64,000 nucleotides of DNA from Modicisalibacter radicis. Its GTDB lineage: Bacteria > Pseudomonadota > Gammaproteobacteria > Pseudomonadales > Halomonadaceae. Positions within the stretch are counted from its first letter, which is position 1. Each line of letters begins with the position of its first letter. The position numbers and the translations under genes are program-made. The DNA is taken from NCBI RefSeq assembly GCF_900961225.1, contig NZ_CAAHFN010000120.1, positions 62,001 through 126,000 on the forward strand, given 5' to 3'. The notes under the pieces are model-generated. The model saw only the letters and a program-made list of their open reading frames with translations. It searched no databases and had not been told where the DNA came from. This document shows, in pieces, positions 43,629-53,523 of the stretch.

Positions 43629-46304
43629 TCACACATCCAGCACTTCGCGCAGGCGTTCGCGCAACTGGGCCTGGCGCTCGGGGTCGACGAGCGGCTCGCC
43701 GTTCTTGTCGGTGATGAAGAACACGTCCTCGACGCGCTCGCCGAGGGTGGCGATCTTGGCCGCCGACAGCGCGATGTGCTGCTCCATGAAGATTCGTCCG
43801 ACGCGGGCCAGCAGCCCCGGGCGGTCGGGGGCGATCAGCTCGAGCATGGTCCGCGCGTTGGCCGGATCCTGGTCGATCTGCACCTGGGTGGGCACGCGGA
43901 AGTGCTTGAGCTGGCGCGGGGTGTGGCGATTGACGATCTGCGGGTAGTCGTCGGGATCGTCGAGCTCCTCGACCAGGTGCGCACGCATGCGTTCGAGGCG
44001 CGCCTGCTCGCGGATCGGCTCGTTGGCATCGTCGAGCACGATGAAGGTATTGAGGGTCCAGTCGTTGCTCGAGGTGGCGATGCGCGCGTCGTGGATCGAC
44101 AGGTCGAGCTGGTCCATGGCCGCGGCGGTGGCGGCGAACAGGTCGTCCACCGAGCGGGTATGGATGAACACCTTGGTGCCCCCCTCGCTGGTATCCTCGG
44201 CGGGCGCGCTGACCAGTACCAGCGGCAGCTCGGAGCCGGCGTGGGCGAGGATGCCCTGGGTCTGCCAGACGATCTCGCTGGGCGTGTACTGGACGAAGTA
44301 GTCGTCGCCGAGGGTGTCCCACAGCACCTCGACACGCGCGACGTCGGCGCCCAGCGTACGCAGCAGGGCGAGCGCCTCGGTGCGGGTCTCGCGGATCCAG
44401 TCGTCGCGGTCGATGGGGTTTTCCAGGCCGCGGCGCAGGGCGCGCTTGGTCTCGCCGTGGAGCTGGCGCAGCAGCGCGGCGCGCCAGCCGTTCCACAGCG
44501 AGGGGTTGGTAGCGGTGATGTCGGCGACGGTGAGCACGTAGAGGTAGTCGAGATGCACCTCGTCGCGCATCTGGTGGGCGAACTCGCGGATCACGTCGGG
44601 ATCGGAGATGTCGCGCTTCTGGGCAGTCTTGGACATCAGCAGATGATGCTCGACCAGCCAGGCGACCAGCCGGGTGTCGCGCGGGGACAGGCCGTGGCGT
44701 TCGCCGAACTCGGCAACGTACTGGGCGCCGATCAGCGAGTGGTCGCCGCCGTGGCCCTTGCCGATGTCGTGATAGAGCCCGGCGATCCACAGCAGTTCGA
44801 GCTTGGGCAACTGGTGGATCAGCGTGGCGGCGACCGGGAAATCCTCGCGCCCGGCGGTCTCGCGGAAGCGCTGGATGAACTTGAGCAGGCGCAGGGTGTG
44901 GGCGTCGACGGTATACAGGTGAAACAGGTCGTGCTGCATCAGCCCCACCGCCTGGCCGAATTCGGGCAGGTACTTGCCGAGGATGCCGTAGCGATTCATG
45001 CGCCGCAGCTGACGCGGCACGTTGCCGCCGCTGCGCAGCAGCTCCATGAACAGGCTCTGGTGGCGCAGGTCGTCGCGGAAGGCTTCGTCGATCATGTGCC
45101 GGTGATCGCGGATCAGGCGGATGGTCTCGGCGCGCACGCCCTCGATGCCGGGATGCTGGGCCATCAGCAGGAACAGCTCGAGCAGCGCCCCGGGGCGGCG
45201 CCTGAAGACGTTGGGGTGGCGCGCCTGGATATAGCCGCCGCGAATCTCGAAACGGGCGTTGAGGGGCTGGATCTCGAGTGCCTCGTCGCCGCGCAGGATC
45301 ATCTCGTCGAAATGCTGCAACAGCATGTCGTTGAGCCCGGCCAGCGCGGTGACATGCCGGTAGTAGCGCTTCATGAACTGCTCGACGCCGAGCCCTTCGG
45401 GACTGTCGTGGAAGCCGAACAGCTCGGCGATGGCGCGCTGATGGTCGAACAGCAGGCGATCCTCGGCGCGCCCGGTGAGGGTGTGCAGGGCGTAGCGAAC
45501 CTGCCACAGAAAGGCCTGGCCCTGGCTGAGGATCTGCAGTTCGGCGTCGTTCATGAAACCCTGGGCGACGACGTCCTCGTAGCGCAGCGGGCCGAAGTAG
45601 CGCTTGGCCACCCAGCCGATCATCTGGATGTCGCGCAGCCCGCCGGGGGAGCTCTTGATGTTGGGCTCGAGCTGGTATTCGGAGTTGTTATGCTTGTAGT
45701 GGCGGGCGATCTGCTCCTGCCATTTGGCTTCGAAGAACTGGTCCGGCGGCCACATGCGACGGCTCGACAGGCGTTCGGTCATGGCCTCGCGCAAGCGCTC
45801 GGGGCCGGCCAGGGTGCGCGTCTCCAGCAGGTTGGTGATGACCGTGACGTCGGCGCGCGCCTCGCGCTCGCAATCGGCCAGCGAGCGCACGCTGTGGCCG
45901 ATCTCCAGGCCGATGTCCCAGAGAAAGGTGATGAAGGCGGTGAGCGGCTCGCGGTAGGGGCTGTCGTCGTCGTGCTCGAGCAGCAGCAGCAGGTCGATGT
46001 CGGAATGCGGATGCAGCTCGCCGCGGCCGTAGCCGCCCACCGCCAGCAGCGCGACGCCGGCATCGGGCCAGGAATGGCGGGCCCAGGCCGTCTCGAGCAG
46101 CCGGTCGAGGCACCAGGCGCGGCCATGGACCAGGTCGCGGATGTCGGCACCGGCATGAAAGCGCGCGTCAAGCTCGACCTGAATGTCGCGAAGCACCTGC
46201 TTGTACAGCGCGATCGGCGGCCGGCCGGTGTCGAGTTCGGCGCGGAAGGCGGCGACATCGAACAGGCTGTCGTCGGCCACGAAGCGATAATGATGCAGCA
46301 GCAT
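43629..46304 (-). CDS. glnD: GlnD, bifunctional PII uridylyltransferase/uridylyl-removing enzyme
   Basis: An 891-aa nitrogen sensor that uridylylates PII proteins when glutamine is low and removes UMP when it is high. The nucleotidyltransferase motif is GGYGRGELHPHSDIDLLLL (residues 90-108 region). The HD domain carries YHDIGKGHGGDHS, and two ACT domains lie at the C-terminus (about residues 700-890, including ELIAPDRPGLLARVG). Length and domain order are normal. It lies between map and dapC. Confidence 0.97.
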   Translation of the reverse strand: MLLHHYRFVADDSLFDVAAFRAELDTGRPPIALYKQVLRDIQVELDARFHAGADIRDLVHGRAWCLDRLLETAWARHSWPDAGVALLAVGGYGRGELHPHSDIDLLLLLEHDDDSPYREPLTAFITFLWDIGLEIGHSVRSLADCEREARADVTVITNLLETRTLAGPERLREAMTERLSSRRMWPPDQFFEAKWQEQIARHYKHNNSEYQLEPNIKSSPGGLRDIQMIGWVAKRYFGPLRYEDVVAQGFMNDAELQILSQGQAFLWQVRYALHTLTGRAEDRLLFDHQRAIAELFGFHDSPEGLGVEQFMKRYYRHVTALAGLNDMLLQHFDEMILRGDEALEIQPLNARFEIRGGYIQARHPNVFRRRPGALLELFLLMAQHPGIEGVRAETIRLIRDHRHMIDEAFRDDLRHQSLFMELLRSGGNVPRQLRRMNRYGILGKYLPEFGQAVGLMQHDLFHLYTVDAHTLRLLKFIQRFRETAGREDFPVAATLIHQLPKLELLWIAGLYHDIGKGHGGDHSLIGAQYVAEFGERHGLSPRDTRLVAWLVEHHLLMSKTAQKRDISDPDVIREFAHQMRDEVHLDYLYVLTVADITATNPSLWNGWRAALLRQLHGETKRALRRGLENPIDRDDWIRETRTEALALLRTLGADVARVEVLWDTLGDDYFVQYTPSEIVWQTQGILAHAGSELPLVLVSAPAEDTSEGGTKVFIHTRSVDDLFAATAAAMDQLDLSIHDARIATSSNDWTLNTFIVLDDANEPIREQARLERMRAHLVEELDDPDDYPQIVNRHTPRQLKHFRVPTQVQIDQDPANARTMLELIAPDRPGLLARVGRIFMEQHIALSAAKIATLGERVEDVFFITDKNGEPLVDPERQAQLRERLREVLDV

Positions 46305-46367
46305 GCGAGGTGGCTCTCCAGGGGACGGCGAAAAGGCGGGCCGGGGCGGCGGAGGGGCGGCGGGGCA

Positions 46368-47156
46368 TCAGCCGTCGAGGAACGACAGATCCTCGTCGTG
46401 ACGCGCCGTGGTGACGATGCAGCCGCCCTTGGTGACCACCAGCGTGTGTTCCCACTGCGCCGACAGGCTCTTGTCGCGGGTGACCGCCGTCCAGCCATCC
46501 TTGAGCACCTTGGTCTGGTACTTGCCTGCGTTGATCATCGGCTCGATGGTCAGGCACATGCCTTCCTTGAGCACCAGGTCGTTCTGTCGGTCGTAGCCGT
46601 CATAATGCAATACCTGCGGCTCCTCGTGGAAGTTCTTGCCGATGCCGTGGCCACAGAAGTCGCGCACCACGCTGTAGCCATTGGCTTCGGCATGGGCCTG
46701 GATGGCCCTGCCGATGTCGGATAGCCGGGTGCCTTCCTTGACGACCTCGAGCGACTTGTACAGGCACTCCTGGGTGACCTGCGAGAGTCGCTCGCCCTTG
46801 ATGTTCTCTCCGACCACGAACATGCGGCTGGTGTCGCCGTAATAGCCGTCCTTGATCACGGTGACATCGATGTTGAAGATGTCGCCCTTCTTCAGCAGCT
46901 TGCCGAAATCGGGAATGCCGTGGCAGACCACGTGGTTGAGCGAGATGCAGGTGGCGTGCTGGTAGCCGTGATAGCCGATGGTTGCCGATACGCAGCCCAG
47001 CTCCTGCTCGAGATAGTCCTGGCACAGCTTGTCGATCTCGCCGGTCGAGACGCCCGGGCGGACATGCCCGGCAATCATCTCGAGCACCTGGGCGGCGCAG
47101 CGTCCGGCTATCTTCAGTTTCTCGATGTCTTCGGGGGTATTGATCGGGACGTTCAT
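46368..47156 (-). CDS. map: Methionine aminopeptidase, type I
   Basis: A 262-aa dinuclear metallopeptidase that removes N-terminal Met from nascent proteins. Metal ligands lie in FNIDVTVIKDGYYGDTSRMF (two Asp), CGHGIGKNFHEEP (His), LTIEPMIN (Glu) and the C-terminal QWEHTLVV (Glu). It is divergent from rpsB, the same arrangement as in E. coli. The start at 47156 gives MNVPINTPEDIEKL. Confidence 0.97.
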   Translation of the reverse strand: MNVPINTPEDIEKLKIAGRCAAQVLEMIAGHVRPGVSTGEIDKLCQDYLEQELGCVSATIGYHGYQHATCISLNHVVCHGIPDFGKLLKKGDIFNIDVTVIKDGYYGDTSRMFVVGENIKGERLSQVTQECLYKSLEVVKEGTRLSDIGRAIQAHAEANGYSVVRDFCGHGIGKNFHEEPQVLHYDGYDRQNDLVLKEGMCLTIEPMINAGKYQTKVLKDGWTAVTRDKSLSAQWEHTLVVTKGGCIVTTARHDEDLSFLDG

Positions 47157-47212
47157 GGAATCTCGGGTCGGGGAATGGGGGGCCGTGCGGCGGCCTGAAA
47201 GGCCCGGCCGGC

Positions 47213-47241
47213 TTCATCTTGGCGATCATCTATGGTATAAA
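47213..47241 (+). promoter_or_regulatory. Promoter of rpsB-tsf
   Basis: TTCATC (47213-47218), 17-bp spacer, TATAAA (47236-47241) with TG at 47233-47234 giving an extended -10. A GC-rich discriminator (GCCGCGCGC) follows, as expected for a stringently controlled ribosomal-protein promoter. Confidence 0.6.
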
Positions 47242-47247
47242 GCCGCG

Positions 47248-47445
47248 CGCTTGACTGCAATCCGCGCTCCGCCTTGGCGCTTTGCCTTGAAGTTCGCGGC
47301 GCCACAGTCAGGCGACAAGCAATCAATGCCTTGAAAAACACACATGCACCGGCACATGGTCCCGGGTGCCGTCGGCGAGTCCTTCGCCGCGGTCGGATCC
47401 ATGGGGTGTATGGAGGCCTAACCCGATACATCAGGAGTCATTCCC
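47248..47445 (+). promoter_or_regulatory. rpsB 5' leader, candidate S2 autoregulatory RNA
   Basis: If the promoter at 47213-47241 is used, the rpsB mRNA has a leader of about 200 nt. It contains stem-loops GGCAC/GTGCC (47351-47355, 47366-47370) and CGGCGA/TCGCCG (47373-47378, 47384-47389). In gammaproteobacteria the rpsB leader is known to be bound by S2. Whether this leader folds the same way cannot be decided by eye. Confidence 0.45.
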
Positions 47446-48177
47446 ATGGCGCAAGTCAATATGCGTGACCTGCTCAAGGCAGGCGCCCACTTCGGCCACC
47501 AGACCAAGTACTGGAACCCGAAGATGAGCAAATTCATCTTCGGTGCACGCAACAAGATCCATATCATCAACCTCGAGCACACCCTGCCGGCGATCAACGA
47601 CGCCGCCGCCGTGGTCGAGAAGATGGCCGCTTCCAACAACAAGATCCTGTTCGTCGGCACCAAGCGCGCGGCCAGCAAGATCATCAAGGAAGAGGCCCAG
47701 CGTGCCGGCCAGCCGTTCGTCAACCACCGCTGGCTGGGCGGCATGCTGACCAACTACAAGACCATCCGCGTATCCATCAAGCGTCTGCGCGAACTGGAAG
47801 CCATGCACGAAGATGGCACCTTCGCCAAGCTGACCAAGAAAGAAGTGCTGATGGCCACTCGCGAGCAGGACAAGCTCGAGCGCAGCGTGGGCGGCATCAA
47901 GGACATGGGCGGCCTGCCCGACGCGCTGTTCGTGGTCGACGTCGACCATGAGCGCATCGCGATCAACGAGGCCAACAAGCTGGGCATCCCGGTCATCGGT
48001 GTGGTCGACACCAATTCGAACCCCGATGGCGTCGATTACGTCATCCCCGGCAACGACGACTCGATCCGCGCCATCCAGATCTACGTGCAGGCGATCGCCG
48101 ATGCCAGCGCCAAGGCGAAGGAAGGCCGTCCCGACGAGTTCGTCGAAGTGACCGAGAGCAACGAAGTCGCCGAGTGA
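47446..48177 (+). CDS. rpsB: 30S ribosomal protein S2
   Basis: A 243-aa small-subunit protein. Family signatures are MRDLLKAGAHFGHQTKYWNPKM, FVGTKRAASKIIKEEAQ, RWLGGMLTNYKTI and IPVIGVVDTNSNPDGVDYVIPGN by parts. AGGAG lies before the ATG. It starts the long plus-strand run that ends the window, and has a long leader. Confidence 0.98.
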   Translation: MAQVNMRDLLKAGAHFGHQTKYWNPKMSKFIFGARNKIHIINLEHTLPAINDAAAVVEKMAASNNKILFVGTKRAASKIIKEEAQRAGQPFVNHRWLGGMLTNYKTIRVSIKRLRELEAMHEDGTFAKLTKKEVLMATREQDKLERSVGGIKDMGGLPDALFVVDVDHERIAINEANKLGIPVIGVVDTNSNPDGVDYVIPGNDDSIRAIQIYVQAIADASAKAKEGRPDEFVEVTESNEVAE

Positions 48178-48230
48178 CCGGTAGCGGGCCTGCGTGGGCG
48201 GGGCTGGCCCCGGCTACCCGGCCTGGCTCC

Positions 48231-48259
48231 GCGCGCCGGACCCCCGCGGCCCGGCGCGC
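48231..48259 (+). terminator. Intercistronic hairpin between rpsB and tsf
   Basis: GCGCGCCGG (48231-48239) and CCGGCGCGC (48251-48259) form a 9-bp stem with an 11-nt loop and no T-tract. It probably attenuates or processes the rpsB-tsf transcript, as reported for this junction in E. coli. Confidence 0.55.
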
Positions 48260-48317
48260 CGGGCGATGACTTTGCTTTACGTTATTCGACGTCGACAATT
48301 TTCAGAGGTTATTCACC

Positions 48318-49187
<870 letters not shown>

Positions 49188-49209
49188 GGTCCTAGCTTCT
49201 GGTTGTTGC

Positions 49210-49235
49210 ATGGCGTGCGCCCCGGCGCACGCCAT
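49210..49235 (+). terminator. Hairpin between tsf and pyrH
   Basis: ATGGCGTGCGC (49210-49220) pairs perfectly over 11 bp with GCGCACGCCAT (49225-49235) across CCCG, followed by TGTGT. It is probably a partial terminator after tsf. Confidence 0.65.
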
Positions 49236-49307
49236 TGTGTATCCGGCCGGTGGTTTTAGGCTCTAGCGCCGGCTGCCCACTTTTCCGCTGTTACCAGGAG
49301 AGACACC

Positions 49308-50069
49308 ATGCCCGCCATCCCCGATCCGAATGCCAGCATAGCGCCGCGCAACGACAAGTCGAAGTACAAGCGGATCCTCCTCAAGCTGTCCGGCGAGGCG
49401 CTGATGGGCGATGGCGAGTTCGGCATCGACCCCAAGGTGCTCGACCGCATGGCGCTGGAGATCGGGCAGCTGGTGGGCATCGGCGTCCAGGTAGGCATCG
49501 TCATCGGCGGCGGCAACCTGTTTCGCGGTGCGGCCCTGCACGCGGCGGGCATGGAACGCGTGACCGGCGACCACATGGGCATGCTGGCCACGGTGATGAA
49601 CGCGCTGGCCATGCGCGACGCCCTGGAGCGTTCGAACATCCGCTCGCGGGTCATGTCGGCGATCCCCATGAGCGGCGTGGTCGAGCACTACGATCGGCGT
49701 ACCGCCATCCGTTATCTCACCTCGGGCGACGTGGTGATCTTTTCCGCCGGTACCGGCAATCCCTTCTTTACCACCGATTCCGCGGCCTGCCTGCGGGGTA
49801 TCGAGATCGACGGCGACGTGGTGATCAAGGCCACCAAGGTCGACGGCGTCTACGACAAGGACCCCGTGCGCCACCCGGATGCCGTCAAGTACGAGCGTCT
49901 GGGTTACGATGAGGTGCTCGACCGCAAGCTGGGGGTGATGGATTTGACCGCCATTTGCCTGGTACGGGACCATGACATGCCAGTGCGTGTATTCGACATG
50001 ACCAAGCCCGGGGCGTTGTTGAACCTGGTCGTTGGTGGTAAGGAAGGCACGCTGATAGACAGAGGTTGA
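49308..50069 (+). CDS. pyrH: UMP kinase
   Basis: A 253-aa hexameric UMP kinase of the amino-acid kinase fold, making UDP for RNA and cell-wall nucleotide sugars. Key motifs are RILLKLSGEALMG (phosphate loop), VGIVIGGGNLFRG, RDALERSNIRSRVMSAIPM and FSAGTGNPFFTTDSAACLR. The first 15 residues form an unconserved extension before the core. AGGAGAG precedes the ATG. It is followed 4 bp later by frr. Confidence 0.97.
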   Translation: MPAIPDPNASIAPRNDKSKYKRILLKLSGEALMGDGEFGIDPKVLDRMALEIGQLVGIGVQVGIVIGGGNLFRGAALHAAGMERVTGDHMGMLATVMNALAMRDALERSNIRSRVMSAIPMSGVVEHYDRRTAIRYLTSGDVVIFSAGTGNPFFTTDSAACLRGIEIDGDVVIKATKVDGVYDKDPVRHPDAVKYERLGYDEVLDRKLGVMDLTAICLVRDHDMPVRVFDMTKPGALLNLVVGGKEGTLIDRG

Positions 50070-50073
50070 AATC

Positions 50074-50631
50074 GTGATCAACGACATCAAGCAAGACGCC
50101 GAAGCGCGAATGAAGAAGACTCTCGAGTCGCTGCAGACCAACTTTCACAAGATCCGCACCGGGCGCGCTCATCCGACGATCCTGGATTCGGTCACCGTGG
50201 ACTACTACGGCTCGCAGATGCCGCTCAACCAGGTGGCCAGCGTCAACGTCGAGGACGCCCGTACCCTGGCCGTGGTGCCGTGGGAGAAATCGATGGTGCC
50301 CAAGGTCGAGAAGGCGATCATGACCTCCGACCTGGGGCTCAACCCGGCGACCGCGGGCAGCGTGATCCGGGTGCCGATGCCGGCGCTGACCGAGGAAACC
50401 CGTCGCGGCTACATCAAGCAGGCGCGCGGTGAAGCCGAGCATGCCCGTGTGGCGGTGCGCAACGTGCGTCGTGATGCCAACGGCGACATCAAGGCGCTGC
50501 TCAAGGAGAAGTCGATCACCGAGGACGATGAGCATCAGGGCGAGGAAGCGATCCAGAAGCTCACCGACAAGTATGTCGCCGAGATCGACAAGCTGCTGGA
50601 AGCCAAGGAACACGACCTGCTGCAGGTCTGA
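50074..50631 (+). CDS. frr: Ribosome recycling factor
   Basis: A 185-aa protein that splits post-termination ribosomes with EF-G. Its typical opening INDIKQDAEARMKKTLESL, the KIRTGRAHPTILD segment and the C-terminal three-helix-bundle sequence VRNVRRDANGDIKALLKEK are present. The start is GTG at 50074, 4 bp after pyrH, with AGAGG overlapping the end of pyrH. Confidence 0.97.
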   Translation: MINDIKQDAEARMKKTLESLQTNFHKIRTGRAHPTILDSVTVDYYGSQMPLNQVASVNVEDARTLAVVPWEKSMVPKVEKAIMTSDLGLNPATAGSVIRVPMPALTEETRRGYIKQARGEAEHARVAVRNVRRDANGDIKALLKEKSITEDDEHQGEEAIQKLTDKYVAEIDKLLEAKEHDLLQV

Positions 50632-50690
50632 GCCGGAGCGGGCGACATGCGTTGTGTGGCCCGTCTCATACGCCCGCCAGGCGAGATAGC

Positions 50691-51434
50691 ATGACACAAC
50701 AGCAGACCGACAACCTGCCACGCCACGTGGCGATCATCATGGATGGCAACAACCGCTGGGCGCGCGCCCACGGGCTATCCGGCGCGCGCGGGCATCGTGC
50801 CGGTGTCGAGTCGGTGCGCGCGGTGATCCGTCGCGCGGCCGAGCGGGACATCGAGATGCTGACGCTGTTCGCCTTTTCCAGCGAGAACTGGAAGCGTCCG
50901 TCAAGCGAGGTCAGTGCCTTGATGGAGCTGTTCCTGATGGCGCTCAAGCGTGAGGTCAAGAAGCTTCACGAGCATGGTATCCGCCTGACGGTGATCGGCG
51001 AGCGCGAGCGCTTCTCGAGCTCGATCCAGCAGCACATCGAGCGCGCCGAGGCGTTGACCGCGGGCAACGACGGCCTGCATCTGGTGGTCGCCGCCAACTA
51101 TGGCGGCCATCGCGACATCGCCCTGGCCGCGCGACGCCTGGCGGCGCGGGTCGAGGCCGGCGAGTTGCGCGCCGAGGCGATCGACGAGCAACTGCTCGAT
51201 CGCGAGATCGACCAGGCCAGCGTGCCGCCGGTCGATCTGTGCATTCGCACCAGCGGCGAGCAGCGCATCTCCAACTTTCTGCTCTGGCAGCTGGCCTATT
51301 CCGAATTCTATTTCTCGCCGCTGCTGTGGCCCGATTTTTCGGGCGATGCCTTCGATGCGGCGCTCAACGATTATTGCCGGCGTCAGCGACGCTTCGGGAT
51401 GACCCAGGAACAGATCGAGGCCCGGGGTGCTTAG
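50691..51434 (+). CDS. uppS: Undecaprenyl diphosphate synthase
   Basis: A 247-aa cis-prenyltransferase that extends farnesyl-PP to the C55 carrier for peptidoglycan and O-antigen. The active-site motif is IIMDGNNRWARAHG near the N-terminus, followed by GHRAGVESVR, LTLFAFSSENWKRP and the C-terminal DLCIRTSGEQRISNFLLWQ. The last codons overlap cdsA by 8 bp. Confidence 0.97.
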   Translation: MTQQQTDNLPRHVAIIMDGNNRWARAHGLSGARGHRAGVESVRAVIRRAAERDIEMLTLFAFSSENWKRPSSEVSALMELFLMALKREVKKLHEHGIRLTVIGERERFSSSIQQHIERAEALTAGNDGLHLVVAANYGGHRDIALAARRLAARVEAGELRAEAIDEQLLDREIDQASVPPVDLCIRTSGEQRISNFLLWQLAYSEFYFSPLLWPDFSGDAFDAALNDYCRRQRRFGMTQEQIEARGA

Positions 51435-52224
51435 ACAGCGCATCGTGACCGCCGCGATCCTGGCACCGTTGATGATCGCCGGGCTGTTCGGCCTGGATGG
51501 CGGTGCCTTCGCGCTCTTTACCGGCGGCGTGGTCGCGCTGGCGGCCTGGGAGTGGGCCAACCTGGCGGGTATCACCCGGTGGGTGCCACGCCTCGCTTAC
51601 GTTGCCGTGGTGGTGGCGCTGATGATCGCGGGCTGGGTCAGCGGCGCGGTGAACGCCGCCTGGCCGCTGTGGCTGGCCCTGGGTGGCTGGCTGACGAGCG
51701 TCTACTGGGTGGCGAGCTACCCCGAGGGCGGTCATCAATGGCGCTCGCCCACGGGGCGCGCCCTGGTCGGGCTGTGGGTGCTGCTGCCCTGCTGGGCCGG
51801 TTTCGTGCAGTTGCGCGGCGACGGTCTCGAATGGTTGCTGTATGTGCTGCTGCTGGTATGGCTGGCGGATATCGGCGCCTATTTCGCCGGACGGCGCTTC
51901 GGGCGGCGCAAGCTGGCGCCCCGGGTCAGCCCCGGCAAGTCGTGGGAAGGCGTCTACGGCGGCATGGCGGCGACCGCGCTGCTGGCCGCGAGCTATGCCG
52001 TGATTCTGCCGCTCGGCGGTGTCGAGGCGCTGTGGCTGGTCGTTGCGACACTGTTGATCACCCTGGTCTCGGTGCTCGGCGACCTGCTGGAGAGCCTGTT
52101 CAAGCGCTGGCGCGGGATCAAGGATTCGGGGTCTCTGCTGCCGGGGCATGGCGGGATACTCGATCGCATCGACAGCCTGACCGCGGCGGTGCCGCTGTTT
52201 GCCCTGCTGCTGTTATGGTTGTGA
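51427..52224 (+). CDS. cdsA: Phosphatidate cytidylyltransferase
   Basis: A 265-aa polytopic membrane enzyme that forms CDP-diacylglycerol, the precursor of all phospholipids. About seven hydrophobic segments are visible. The family signature near the C-terminus reads SLFKRWRGIKDSGSLLPGHGG followed by LDRIDS, and RVSPGKSWEGVYGG is the conserved cytoplasmic loop. The start is GTG at 51427, overlapping uppS by 8 bp, which suggests coupling. Confidence 0.95.
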   Translation: MLRQRIVTAAILAPLMIAGLFGLDGGAFALFTGGVVALAAWEWANLAGITRWVPRLAYVAVVVALMIAGWVSGAVNAAWPLWLALGGWLTSVYWVASYPEGGHQWRSPTGRALVGLWVLLPCWAGFVQLRGDGLEWLLYVLLLVWLADIGAYFAGRRFGRRKLAPRVSPGKSWEGVYGGMAATALLAASYAVILPLGGVEALWLVVATLLITLVSVLGDLLESLFKRWRGIKDSGSLLPGHGGILDRIDSLTAAVPLFALLLLWL

Positions 52225-52264
52225 CGTGCCCGCCCGTGAAAGGCTCGGCCGCGAGGAGATCCGA

Positions 52265-53521
52265 ATGAGCGAGCTTGCCACCGCGACGCGTCGTCAGCGG
52301 GTTACCGTGCTGGGCGCCACCGGCTCGATCGGCGTGAGTACGCTGGACGTCATCGCCCGTCATCCCGATCGCTACTGCGTTCATGCCCTGACGGCAGGCC
52401 ACCGCCGCGAGGCGTTGTTCGAGCAGTGTCGGCAGCACCGCCCGGCGATCGTGGTGCTGGCCGCCGAGCACGACGCCGCATGGCTGCGCGAGCGGCTGGC
52501 CGAGGCCGGGCTCGACATCGAGGTGCGCGCCGGCGAGGCGGCGCTCGACGAGGTTGCCTCGGCCGCCGAGGTCGACGTGGTGATGGCCGCCATTGTCGGT
52601 GCCGCGGGGTTGCTGCCGACACTGGCAGCGGTGCGCGCCGGCAAGCGCGTGCTGCTGGCCAACAAGGAGGCGCTGGTGATGTCCGGCGCGCTGTTCATGG
52701 AGGCCGTCGAGCGCCATGGCGCGGCGCTGCTGCCTATCGACTCCGAGCACAACGCCATCTACCAGTGCCTGCCGCCGGGGCGCCGCCAGGGGCTCGACGA
52801 GGTCGGGGTCGAGCAGTTGCTGCTGACCGCCTCGGGCGGGCCGTTTCGTGGCTGGACGGCCGAGCAGCTGCGCACGGTGACCCCCGAGCAGGCCTGCGCG
52901 CATCCCAACTGGTCGATGGGCCGCAAGATATCGGTGGATAGCGCCACGCTGATGAACAAGGGACTCGAGCTGATCGAGGCCTGTTGGCTGTTCGCCGCAC
53001 GCCCCGAGCAGATTCAGGTGGTCGTGCACCCGCAGAGCGTGATTCACTCGATGGCCGCCTACAGCGACGGCTCGGTGATCGCCCAGCTGGGCAATCCGGA
53101 CATGCGCACGCCGATCGCCTTCGGCCTGGCCTGGCCCGAGCGGATCGACGCCGGCGTCGCGCATCTCGACCTGTTCGAGGTCGCCAGGCTCGATTTCGAA
53201 CCGCCCGACGAAGCCGCCTTTCCCTGCCTGCGCCTGGCCCGCGAGGCGATGGCCGCCGGGGGTACCGCCCCGGCCGTGCTCAATGCCGCCAACGAGGTGG
53301 CGGTCGAGGCGTTCCTCGCCGGTCGGCTGGCCTTCACCGCGATCGGCGAGATCGTCGAGGCGGTGCTCGCCGCGCGCGAGGTGCGACCGGCCGACGAGCT
53401 GGCCATGATTCTCGCCGAGGACGCGCGGGCCCGAGAGGATGCCAGCCGGCTGGTCGCCGCTCGACGGGGGGCGACGAACGGCCTGCCGCCCAGCGGCCGC
53501 GGCATTAACGCGAGGAGATAG
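52265..53521 (+). CDS. dxr: 1-deoxy-D-xylulose 5-phosphate reductoisomerase
   Basis: A 418-aa NADPH-dependent enzyme, first committed step of the MEP isoprenoid pathway. The NADPH motif is VTVLGATGSIGVSTLDVI. Metal and substrate regions are LLPIDSEHNAIYQCL, TASGGPFRG, HPNWSMGRKISVDSATLMNKGLE by parts, and VHPQSVIHSM. The ATG at 52265 gives MSELATATRRQ; an upstream in-frame extension is Cys-rich and not credible. The C-terminal tail is longer than in E. coli. Confidence 0.97.
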   Translation: MSELATATRRQRVTVLGATGSIGVSTLDVIARHPDRYCVHALTAGHRREALFEQCRQHRPAIVVLAAEHDAAWLRERLAEAGLDIEVRAGEAALDEVASAAEVDVVMAAIVGAAGLLPTLAAVRAGKRVLLANKEALVMSGALFMEAVERHGAALLPIDSEHNAIYQCLPPGRRQGLDEVGVEQLLLTASGGPFRGWTAEQLRTVTPEQACAHPNWSMGRKISVDSATLMNKGLELIEACWLFAARPEQIQVVVHPQSVIHSMAAYSDGSVIAQLGNPDMRTPIAFGLAWPERIDAGVAHLDLFEVARLDFEPPDEAAFPCLRLAREAMAAGGTAPAVLNAANEVAVEAFLAGRLAFTAIGEIVEAVLAAREVRPADELAMILAEDARAREDASRLVAARRGATNGLPPSGRGINARR

Positions 53522-53523
53522 AG

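Noticed and set aside
43776..46724. 982-codon open frame on the plus strand opposite glnD
   Set aside because: glnD on the other strand has every domain intact; the antisense frame has no recognisable motif and a skewed composition.
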